From contig OY744462.1 of NCBI GenBank assembly GCA_963556145.1, positions 3,100,001-3,164,000 on the forward strand: a DNA stretch of 64,000 nucleotides, read 5' to 3'. The notes under the pieces were generated by a model that saw only the letters and a list, made by a program, of their open reading frames with translations, was not told the DNA's origin and did no database searches. Below, in pieces: positions 56,301 to 63,639 of the stretch. Position 1 is the first letter of the stretch; each line of letters opens with the position of its first letter. The position numbers and the translations under genes are program-made. Origin of the DNA: Hygrocybe punicea. Lineage: Eukaryota > Basidiomycota > Agaricomycetes > Agaricales > Hygrophoraceae.

Positions 56301-58575
56301 CTAACCATATAAGGCAATTTTATACCATATATGCTAAATTTTAAGCTGATCACAGGAGTTATAGTCACATGTGACCACTACTACTATATATAGAAATATC
56401 AGCCATATAAGCAGAAATTAGTGTAACTCAGATGATATAATGATATTTTTACTTAAAACATATAATTCAATGTGATATCGTTGTATATATTATATACTAA
56501 TTATATATTTCAAGCAAAATCACTTATTTATGTTTGTAATAATCATACAAATAAAAATTCAATAACAGAAACAAGACTTTGTTCATGCCATATGCAACAT
56601 TGGCCCACTCAAGCACAGCTGTCTTCATGTTATCATCTGTTGTGCAGCAAGGTTATGGAGAAGTAGGGTTTAGCAAATGTAAGTCAATTGTTATCATACT
56701 GTTTAAAGACAGTTGTATTTGACAGTTGATGTATTGTGTTGCTCTCTTTTTTGGCTGAGAGTATTGCATGATGATGAAGCAAAGAAGACATGACAGTGGG
56801 AGAGGAAGTTGAGACATGCTATGCAGGTTTTTTCTTCTACTTTTTATGTTGCTATAGTGAGAGGTTGCTATGATGAAAGTGAGGAGGGGAAAAAAAGAAC
56901 TCGTTCATGCCATGCGCAGCACTGGCCCACTAAACAAGTTAATAAGAAATCACGAAACGCATCGGGAGATTCACCTTTGAAACGGTCTCGCGAACAATGG
57001 CAGTATCTTCTAGAAGCTTATTACGCTCATCCTCGCCCACCTCATCCAGCTCATTGATGCCGTCGTCCTCGTCCTCAGCATCGATCTCTTCAGGTTCGTT
57101 GTCCCCTTCCTCATCTTCTTCAACGGTTGCAAAAGTCCCTCCTTCATCAGCATCTTTGTCGTCTTCCTCGATGCTAGCTGTAGATCCCAAGCCAGCGTTG
57201 AACGGCGTGAGCAAAGTCTTGGCCGACAGTTGCATACTGTGATTGAAACAGTGTACACGGTTTTCCTCCTCAAATGAGTTCTCCTTGGCGGCTAGCGCGG
57301 TGGATTGCGTGTTGTTGTTGGAGGCACCATCAGCATTGAAAGACAGAATCTGATTGCAATATGCGTGAACATGCGTTGACAAGGAGACAATGAAGCACTA
57401 ACCTTGTTCTGTATCCCGAATCGGAGAAGCATGTTGTGAAATTCTCGTGCCAAGGTTGCGCCACTATGAGACTTGATGCACGGTCAGTTTTTTTGGAAGA
57501 AGGGGCCAGACAAGAAACACATACCTCAGGTACTTCCACAACATCCAGCAAAAAAGTGAGCATATTGCCTTTGTGTTCCAGATGGACTGTCCAAGCGACG
57601 ATGGCACGATGGTTGGGTGAGGTCCATGCATCTGTAGCAAAATTAAGACGTCCTGGATGTTCCTGATGCTTTTGCGTCAGTGAAATTGTGTTTGACCCAG
57701 ATGCACATACTTGTAGAAGCCTAGCAACCCGCACTTTGCACTTCTCGAACAAAGCCTTGAGGTCCCGAGTGAGCGTAGTATGCGACGGCAGCTGAAGCTT
57801 GGGATGACCAGTGGTAAGGAGCTCTTGGAGCTCACGGTCATTGATGATGCTAGCGGGGCGGTTGCTCTCGGTGATCCACTTTACCAAGTGGGCCCTGCAA
57901 TCACATCCGTAAATGTCACAAGTAAAAACGAATGGGTGTGAACTCACCGAACTTCGGTGTTAGAGTGCGTATGATGAGAGACGTTAACAGGTTGTTGACC
58001 CTGCCTAGCAAATGCAGCAAATATGGAACCGTCCCTTGGGATTTCCTTGCGTGATGAAATCGTGGCATTTTCCACCGCTTCGTCGCCCCAGCAACGGCAA
58101 GCATGTTGCCTCAAATTACCTGTAGATGCCTTGTCGGACTTATCCTGATACCTCCGAACGCTGCCAGTGCCAACCTTGCAGACGCGAGCACCACACGGGA
58201 ACCAATGATAAGGTCTCCCATTGTCACATCGGATAGCAACTTGGTCGGTCTTGAAGAAGGTGTAAACTGGAGAATGCCAAGTGCTTTTCAATTTGGCTAT
58301 AAAGGTAAAATCAGCACTATATTATTGATGTAGGCATCGAAGGACTGACCGAGCTTCTCTTCTGGACTGACAACCTTGTCGTCGTCAGAGGCGCTTTGCT
58401 CATTGGCGGTCGTGTGAGCACGATCGATCACAATTGGGTCTTCAGTTGGCTGAGTAGTGGCCGAGGAGAGCGACTGGGCGGATGCGCTTTTGCGAAGGGA
58501 TTGAGAACTCTGAGTAGACTGAGATGGTGCGGAGGTGCGAGACTTTTTTGCAGCAGAGCGAGACTTTTTTGCCAT
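47359..58575 (-). CDS. hAT transposase, multi-exon, one intron hugely enlarged
   Basis: The start is the ATG at 58575 ('MAKKSRSAAKKSRTSAPSQ'), basic. A BED-like finger region follows ('FPCGARVC...TGNLRQHACRCWG', near 58150). The catalytic part has 'FATDAWTSPNHRAIVAWTVH', 'LSFNADGASNNNTQS' and 'RVHCFNHSMQLSAK', then an acidic insert, 'ETVSK' at the exon end near 56985, and after the intron 'IRNLSFAIIHSTTLALPAW' at about 48574 and 'DVVTRWNSTYDMM'. The C-terminal dimerisation motif is 'VKDPLAWWYNNRFIYPNLSR' and 'PPTSTAVERVFSQGR', ending at 47359. No stop or frame shift was found in the exons examined, so the protein may be functional if the intron is still spliced. Confidence 0.85.
49154..49158. 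repeat. Gypsy 5-bp target duplication (left copy)
   Basis: CTGCC at 49154-49158 and 56185-56189. Confidence 0.9.
49159..49713 (+). repeat. Gypsy 5' LTR
   Basis: 555 bp. It contains five TTATC units followed by TTCTC (near 49220) and many CCGGA/TCCGGA motifs. Confidence 0.93.
49760..50932 (+). CDS. Chromovirus Gag with zinc knuckle
   Basis: The ATG at 49760 ('MSFQGFSQRRTPTRYRLTR') starts a protein of about 390 residues. It has a retrotransposon Gag core ('KLRPFLVQCQLNFNDRP', 'ALAWFEPYLLENP', 'LRHSFYRGLPDRLKDQLA'), a Ser/Lys-rich linker and the knuckle 'CIICGGAGHMAKDC' near 50790. It forms the particle and binds RNA. It ends at 50930-50932; Pol follows in another frame about 100 nt later. Confidence 0.92.
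   Translation: MSFQGFSQRRTPTRYRLTRPANTSSQRPTITPVSPLEETHTPRHEPFPRPVFEENNPLGPGNPNRDDTNLAEAIALLATTLRNKGDDKQRTKVREPDTFDASDPTKLRPFLVQCQLNFNDRPTAFQTDGAKVNFALSYLKGIALAWFEPYLLENPDIDTYPPDFMSDYGDFCTELQNNFGPLDPKGSAESELENLIMKDNQRIAKYIVNFNRLATQTGWDIGALRHSFYRGLPDRLKDQLAQSEKPKNLYELKDKAQLLDARYWERKSEISRASGSSSAKASTSEAKSSTEKASEKKSPAKTTNSGSTSSTTPKTPPVYADKLGKDGKLKPAERQRRIDNKLCIICGGAGHMAKDCTKAKYSSTRVAARAASTSSAPPVSSSDSLEEPEK
51034..54642 (+). CDS. Chromovirus Pol: protease, RT, RNase H, integrase, chromodomain
   Basis: About 1200 residues, uninterrupted. Protease '[12 protein letters not shown]' near 51075. RT '[20 protein letters not shown]' near 51920 and '[11 protein letters not shown]' near 52220 (catalytic Asp pair). 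RNase H '[15 protein letters not shown]' near 52650. Integrase HHCC finger '[13 protein letters not shown]...CKSCTTC' near 53360-53480 and catalytic core '[13 protein letters not shown]', '[13 protein letters not shown]', '[19 protein letters not shown]'. The C-terminal chromodomain '[18 protein letters not shown]' near 54510 would steer integration to particular chromatin. The first codon of the open frame is a TTG at 51034; the true start of translation (frameshift from Gag or reinitiation) is not clear. Confidence 0.95.
   Translation: [1202 protein letters not shown]
54653..55507 (-). CDS. Antisense two-exon gene in the chromovirus: coiled coil plus Cys-rich zinc motif
   Basis: The ATG at 55507 gives 'MSSSQLSSSQEIAARIKEME' and a long charged coiled coil. 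A GT-AG intron (donor GTAAGC near 55219, acceptor near 55175) leads into 'CKACAERRENCVWPASGKAR', then 'SCDACKKRKARCEV', resembling a fungal C6 zinc cluster with an extra CxxC. A basic run, a helical part 'EQLLHKLLRATEENTAMLG' and an acidic C terminus follow to 54653. It lies between pol and the 3' LTR and is antisense to them. I recognise this kind of protein only as a frequent hypothetical family in mushrooms; its role could be DNA binding or element regulation, which is inference. Confidence 0.7.
55630..56184 (+). repeat. Gypsy 3' LTR
   Basis: 555 bp, same as the 5' LTR by eye; followed by CTGCC. Confidence 0.93.
57905..57960 (-). other. Short intron in the hAT transposase (example)
   Basis: Between the finger exon and 'VKWITESNRPASIINDRELQ', a gap with GTGAGTTCACAC donor and TGCAG acceptor shows the normal intron size (about 50 bp) of this gene, against which the 8.4-kb intron stands out. 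Confidence 0.5.
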
Positions 58576-59113
58576 GATGAGAATCTGGAGTGGTGGGTGA
58601 GCGACAAGAGAAAGAAAAGACACATTATATACGTACGATGACTTTGCAATATACCCTAAATTGTGCTGGATGACGGACACCGACATGGTAGGGAACTTGG
58701 GAACCCGTCGGGTTGCACGGCAAAAGAATTGACAGAAAGCTGGCTAAGGGAAGCGATCTGAACGACAGGGAAATGGCTGATGAGGTTCGATAGCAAGATT
58801 GTACATAGATGCTGAACAACGAAGTGTCAAAACAGGGTGTGAAGAGGCCAGAAATGGCAGCCGAAGGATCATCAGGGCAGCGGATGTCGAGATGGGGGGT
58901 GAGATCGATGAGAGTTGAATGAAGAAGTCTTGATTGTAACATTATCGAAGGTTGGGCATAGGTGGAAGCTCGATGGAAGCCTTGACACCCGGGGAAACCC
59001 GGAAACCGCGGATAAGGGTGACGGTAACAGGGCGGGTCCTGGTTCCGGCCACCGTACCTGGACCCACGACTGCCCGTTATGGAAAAACCGCGGGTATACC
59101 CGTACCCGTGTTA
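58576..59113 (-). other. hAT 5' untranslated region and sub-terminal region
   Basis: No gene. Near 58980-59110 are GC-rich motifs 'ACCCGGGGAAACCCGG', 'CCGCGGGTATACCCG', similar to those at 47160-47290; these are likely transposase-binding sub-terminal repeats. Confidence 0.55.
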
Positions 59114-59905
59114 CAGCTGTTTTCATAAAGATGTGGAAAAGTTGAAAAACGATTTGAGGTGTAAAATTTTTGGACTTGATGAAATTTCTCTTGTATCTCA
59201 TGGAATACTGCATGGATTGAGATGGTTATAGAGGGAAAGTTGTACTATTTCTCAAGGGATTTCTACTCTTGTAATTACATTTGGACAATATTTAGTGTAT
59301 GGTGAGTTGTAGATGAAATCACAGGGAAACCAGCATTTTTTGAGACACAAAATGATATCGTCAAATTATGGCATCAAATGAGCTCCTATGAACAAGATTG
59401 TAGGGAGAAAATTGTTCATTTTTGCAAGGGCTAGAAGTACCTATACCGTGTTTTTCTTTATTTTTGTGTTTTGAGCCAATATTACATCTGTACTATTTTT
59501 CATTGTATGAGGCTTGAAACACTATAAGAATCATAATTATGGGCTCAAAACACAAAAATGAAGAAAAACACGGTATAGGTATTTCTAGCCCTTGCAAAAA
59601 TGAACAATTTTCTCCCTACAATCTTGTTCATAGGAGCTCATTTGATGCCATAATTTGACGATATCATTTTGTGTCTCAAAAAATGCTGGTTTCCCTGTGA
59701 TTTCATCTACAACTCACCATACACTAAATATTGTCCAAATGTAATTACAAGAGTAGAAAGCCCTTGAGAAATAGTACAACTTTCCCTCTATAACCATCTC
59801 AATCCATGCAGTATTCCATGAGATACAAGAGGAATTTCATCAAGTCCAAAAATTTTACACCTCAAATCGTTTTTCAACTTTTCCACATCTTTATGAAAAC
59901 AGCTG
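59114..59905. mobile_element. Foldback MITE with TA duplication (792 bp), in the hAT terminal repeat
   Basis: Ends CAGCTGTTTTCATAAAGATG and its inverse, TA at 59112-59113 and 59906-59907. It has split the right terminal inverted repeat of the hAT seven bases from its end, so the hAT should no longer be excised normally. Confidence 0.85.
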
Positions 59906-59914
59906 TAAACCCTA

Positions 59915-60197
59915 CTCAAAAGACAATTCCGTGCAAATTCCAACGAATTCCAAACAATTCCATGCAATTCCCCGGTCCACGAGTGGCTCAGCAGTATTTG
60001 TGTCGACTCCAGCAGGCTCAAAAGACAATTCCGTGCAAATTCCAACCAATTCCAAACAATTCCGTGCAATTCCTCGGTCCACGAGTGGCTCAGCAGGATT
60101 TGTGATGTGTCCTGTGAGCTCAAAAGACAATTCCATGCAAATTCCAACCAATTCCAAACAATTCCGTACAATTCCCCGGTCCACGAGTGGCTCAGCA
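59915..60197 (+). repeat. Foldback tandem units, left of the centre
   Basis: Nearly three 102-bp units in the same orientation as 46760-47148, ending at the inversion centre near 60197. Confidence 0.85.
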
Positions 60198-61140
60198 GTA
60201 CTCGTGGACCGGGGAATTACATGGAATTGTTTGGAATTGGTTGGAATTTGCATGGAATTGTCTTTTGAGCTCACAGGACACATCACAAATCCTGCTGAGC
60301 CACTCGTGGACCGAGGAATTGCACGGAATTGTTTGGAATTGGTTGGAATTTGCATGGAATTGTCTTTTGAGCTCACAGGACACATCACAAATCCTGCTGA
60401 GCCACTCGTGGACCGGGGAATTGCATGGAATTGTTTGGAATTCGTTGGAATTTGCACGGAATTGTCTTTTGAGCTCACAGGACACAGCACAAATCCTGCT
60501 GAGCCACTCGTGGACCGGGGAATTGCATGGAATTGTTTGGAATTGGTTGGAATTTGCACGGAATTGTCTTTTGAGCTCACAGGACACATCACAAATCCTG
60601 ATGAGCCGCTCGTGGACCGAGGAATTGTACGGAATTGTTTGGAATTGGTTGGAATTTGCATGGAATTGTCTTTTGAGCTCACAGGACACATCACAAATCC
60701 TGATGAGCCGCTCGTGGACCGAGGAATTGTACGGAATTGTTTGGAATTGGTTGGAATTTGCATGGAATTGTCTTTTGAGCTCACAGGACACATCACAAAT
60801 CCTGATGAGCCGCTCGTGGACCGAGGAATTGTACGGAATTGTTTGGAATTGGATGGAATTTGGATGGAATTGTCTTTTGAGCTCACAGGACACATCACAA
60901 ATCCTGCTGAGCCACTTGTGGACCGAGGTATTGCAAGGAATTGTTTGGAATTGGTTGGAATTTGCACGGAATTGTCTTTTGAGCCTGCTGGAGTCGACAC
61001 AAATACTGCTGAGCCACTCGTGGACCGGGGAATTGCATGGAATTGTTTGGAATTGGTTGGAATTTGCACGGAATTGTCCTTTGAGCTCACACGACTCAAC
61101 ACAAATACTGCTCAGCCACTCGAGGACCGATGAATTGCAT
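60198..61140 (-). repeat. Foldback tandem units, inverted arm (nine units)
   Basis: Nine 102-bp units in opposite orientation. Each encodes a 34-residue repeat on either strand, so frames of about 350-400 codons stay open on both strands over the same DNA. Unit variants (CACATCACAAATCCTGATGA against ...GCTGA, and GTCGACACAAATAC) form small homogeneous runs, which indicates local amplification. Confidence 0.92.
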
Positions 61141-62082
61141 GGAATTGTCTGGAATGGATTCCCAATTCCCCGCATCTGGATTCCCAATCTGCTGAATCTG
61201 GATTCCCAATTTCCTGCATTTGGATTCCCATTCTTGGAATTTTCATTAATATGCACATTTCCAGGATTTCAATTCTTATAATTGTTGAATTCCAAATCCC
61301 TAATCTCCCCCAATTTCAGAATTCTACTTTCCAAACTTCGTAAACTCTTGGAATTACAATTCTCAGAATCCCAAAGCCTGCACTTTGAAATGCCCATTAC
61401 TAGCATTCCCAGTATTGCAATTCCAATTCTCAGAATTCCCAGAACTTCAGAATCCTAATTCCCAGCCCCATATTTCCCTGGGTTTTAGCATTAAATAACT
61501 GTCCAATACCATTTTGCAAAGTATCTGAACAGTATTGAAGCAGTACTATACTATTTTTCAAAGTTCTTTAAGGATATTGAAACAGTATCTTAGATGCGTT
61601 GAAAGAGTACCTTAAAAAGTATTGAAATAGTATCTTAAAAGTATTGACACAGTATCTTAAATGTATTGAAACAGTATCTTAAAAGTATTGACAAAGTATC
61701 TTAAATCCAAAACATGGCAACAGTACTATACTATTTCATCCTGTATCTTGATAGGATTCAAAAGGTATCCTAATAGTAAAAGTGCCCCAACTTCCTTACT
61801 GGTTTAATACTTTGATTCATCTTAGGCTGCAAGTATTCTATCCAAACTATACAGCACTTTGCTGTAAATACAGTAAAAGTAGTGAAACAAAAGGCTTGAT
61901 GTTATTGAAAAGGTATAAGTCTCATTTTCCTTCATACTTTCAGATGAATTTGAGCACAAGTATTGTAGTTTATATCTGAATACTGTTACAATACCATGCT
62001 GAAAGTTCTGGTAATGATATTTAGTATACTTGTCAAGTACTTTCAAGATACTGTGTGACATGGTATGCTACTGTGCACCCTG
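61141..62082 (-). repeat. Foldback element, right outer arm
   Basis: Inverse of 44276-45235, with a few differences, including the region with 'AAGTATTGACAAAGTATCTT' units. Confidence 0.85.
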
Positions 62083-62103
62083 TGTACAGTGGCATGCCTA
62101 AAG

Positions 62104-62306
62104 AAGGGTGCACAGTATCTTGAAAGTACTTGACAAGTATACTAAATATCATTACCATAACATTCAACATGGTATTGTAACAGTATTCAGACATAAACTA
62201 CAATACTTGTGCTCAAATTCAGCTGAAAGTATGAAGGAAAATGTGACTTCTACCTTTTCAATAATTTGTTTCACTACTTTTACTGTATCTACAGCAAAGT
62301 ACTTAG
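62104..62306 (+). repeat. Extra partial copy of the foldback terminus
   Basis: It starts GGGTGCACAGTATCTTGAAAG, which is the left terminus of the foldback element minus a 20-bp internal piece, and runs to about 62306. With 61800-62082 it forms a second foldback of about 500 bp. It is a related, truncated family member next to the large element. Confidence 0.75.
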
Positions 62307-62541
62307 GCTCGTGACTACCCCTTCATTCTCTGGAGCAAGCTCTTCAACAGAAGGGCTAGAAGAGCTGGGTTTAAATTGGCCCACCGTGCAGATTCCGTCC
62401 ATATTTGGAATGCACATGATTTTTAGAATAAAATAATCGAGATATCTTGAGATGCTGGTGCCAAATTGAGTTATACAGATTGGAGTAATTTGTGTCGACA
62501 TTGCCCTCCTGTGCTGGCGCCATCGTTCTTTTTGGTACGGG
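62307..62541. other. No gene seen
   Basis: Unique-looking spacer before the helicase fragment; no reliable frame. Confidence 0.4.
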
Positions 62542-63324
62542 ATGGACGGGGACACTGTGATGCAAGCTGGTCTCATTCCTCAAGGCCATCTGGAATCAGC
62601 TGTTCCTTTGATTCACTCTTTGGCACCTGGAAAATTGTCCAAACTGTTCCAAGATCTTGTCCCTTCCCAGTGGTGGCCATCTGAGTACTTCTTGGGCTCC
62701 CTAGGCAACAAAGAGCAACATACTGTCTTCCTAGCTTGTACACTGGTTTTTTTGTTATCTCATGGCAAAGTTGTTCTGTGAGAGTTCCAACTTGAGGATG
62801 TTCTGGGTGCTCTCTTGGGTCGTGATGACATAGTTTCTTCTGGCACAGGCTCTGGGAAGACTCTTGTAATGATCATGCTACTACTCTTGTATCCAATGGA
62901 GCTCTGTGTCTTGATTGTACCACTCAAACAACTCCAACATGCTCAACTGGATGCCTTCACCTCATATGGTATCAAGTCAGTGATCATCAATGAAGATACT
63001 CCAAACTTTGACACATATGATTTCTCAGGACATCGGCAACTTCGTGTATCCAAACATAATAATGACCATGGAACAACTCGGCATTTATGATGGACATATG
63101 ACAAAATTCGGCAAACTTCTTTGCAAACATGACTGCAAATTTATCAATTGCATCAAGAGGATAGAGATTGATGAACTCCAGAACGTTTACACTGCTGGAA
63201 TTGCAAAACACAGACAACTTGCATTTCAACCTGCATATGGACATTTCGATGTTATCAGGCTTTTGTTTCCAAAAACCACAACTGTCTTGGGTTTCTCAGC
63301 AACACTTCCTCCACATATCCTATG
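62542..63324 (+). pseudogene. RecQ-like DEAD/DEAH helicase fragment
   Basis: After an in-frame TGA at 62779-62781, the same frame gives 'EFQLEDVLGALLGRDDIV' (Q motif) and 'SSGTGSGKTLVMIMLLLLY' (Walker A), then 'LCVLIVPLKQLQHAQLDAF' (motif Ia). A frame shift near 63030 leads to 'RIEIDELQNVYTAGIAKHRQ' (motif II region, DE-LQ in place of DEAH) and 'PKTTTVLGFSATLPPHIL' (motif III, SAT). The C-terminal helicase lobe is absent. It resembles RecQ-type helicases that are numerous in mushroom genomes, often as broken copies. Confidence 0.75.
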
Positions 63325-63394
63325 AGTCGCCAAGAAGATTTCAATATTGGCAGACCATTTTTTCATTCAACGCACAAGCAACAGGCCCAATATC

Positions 63395-63570
63395 TAGTGT
63401 TGCCACAGCTAAGGCTAACGGTCAGCTAGTAGCTGTTAGCTTAGCTGAATTTAGCTTAGCTGGGGTCCAGCTAAGCTAAAGGCTAATGACCAGCTACCAG
63501 CTACAGCTACCTCAAAATCTTAGCTGCAGCTGGCAGCTAAGCTGCAGCTAATTACAGCTTTCCACAGGTA
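63395..63570. repeat. hAT-type end with AGCT-rich palindromic repeats
   Basis: TAGTGTTGCCACAGCTAAGG shares its first ten bases with the hAT elements at 32972 and 45271. It is followed by dense AGCT, TTAGCTTAGCTG and CAGCTAAGCTAA motifs that fold back on themselves. No matching right end or 8-bp duplication is found before the window ends. Confidence 0.6.
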
Positions 63571-63639
63571 AGTGTGCCCAAGTACTCAGGTATTTTGGTT
63601 TTGCCATTTACTTAGATGTATATATATTAATATATAATA

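Larger units (their letters stand above)
48595..56938 (+). mobile_element. Repeat A, copy 4, inside a hAT intron and carrying a chromovirus
   Basis: Starts ACGAGTTCTTTTAATTTATT, ends CACTAAACAAG, TT on both sides. It lies in an intron of the hAT transposase whose original form would be 47 bp (GTGAATCTCCC...CGATCAG). The Ty3/gypsy element 49159-56184 is inserted in it with duplication CTGCC. Confidence 0.8.
47149..59914 (-). mobile_element. hAT transposon, structurally complete, with nested insertions
   Basis: The ends are TAGGGTTTAACACGGGTA at 47149 and, once the MITE at 59114-59905 is removed, the inverse at 59914. The 8-bp duplication CTCAAAAG is perfect. Subtracting repeat A copy 4 (48595-56938) and the MITE leaves about 3.6 kb, normal for hAT. 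It encodes one transposase on the minus strand. Confidence 0.9.
44276..62082. mobile_element. Large foldback element (FB-like), expanded by nested insertions
   Basis: The left arm starts CAGGGTGCACAGTAGCATAC at 44276; the right arm ends in its inverse at 62082. The arms match inwards over the whole element: 44276-45210 with 61140-62082, and the 102-bp tandem units on both sides of a centre near 60197. Without later insertions it is about 3.7 kb. Long inverted arms made of tandem repeats recall Drosophila FB elements. CAGGG ends hint at hAT-type mobilisation, but an 8-bp duplication is not found (CTACGTCA on the left, TGTACAGT on the right). Confidence 0.7.

Noticed and set aside
59931..61133. 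400-codon open frames on both strands with 34-residue repeats
   Set aside because: They arise from a 102-bp non-coding tandem repeat whose period is divisible by three. No start context, introns or domain supports a gene.
44276..62082. Foldback element as a classical hAT with 8-bp duplication
   Set aside because: CAGGG ends fit, but CTACGTCA on the left and TGTACAGT on the right do not match, so the superfamily is left open.
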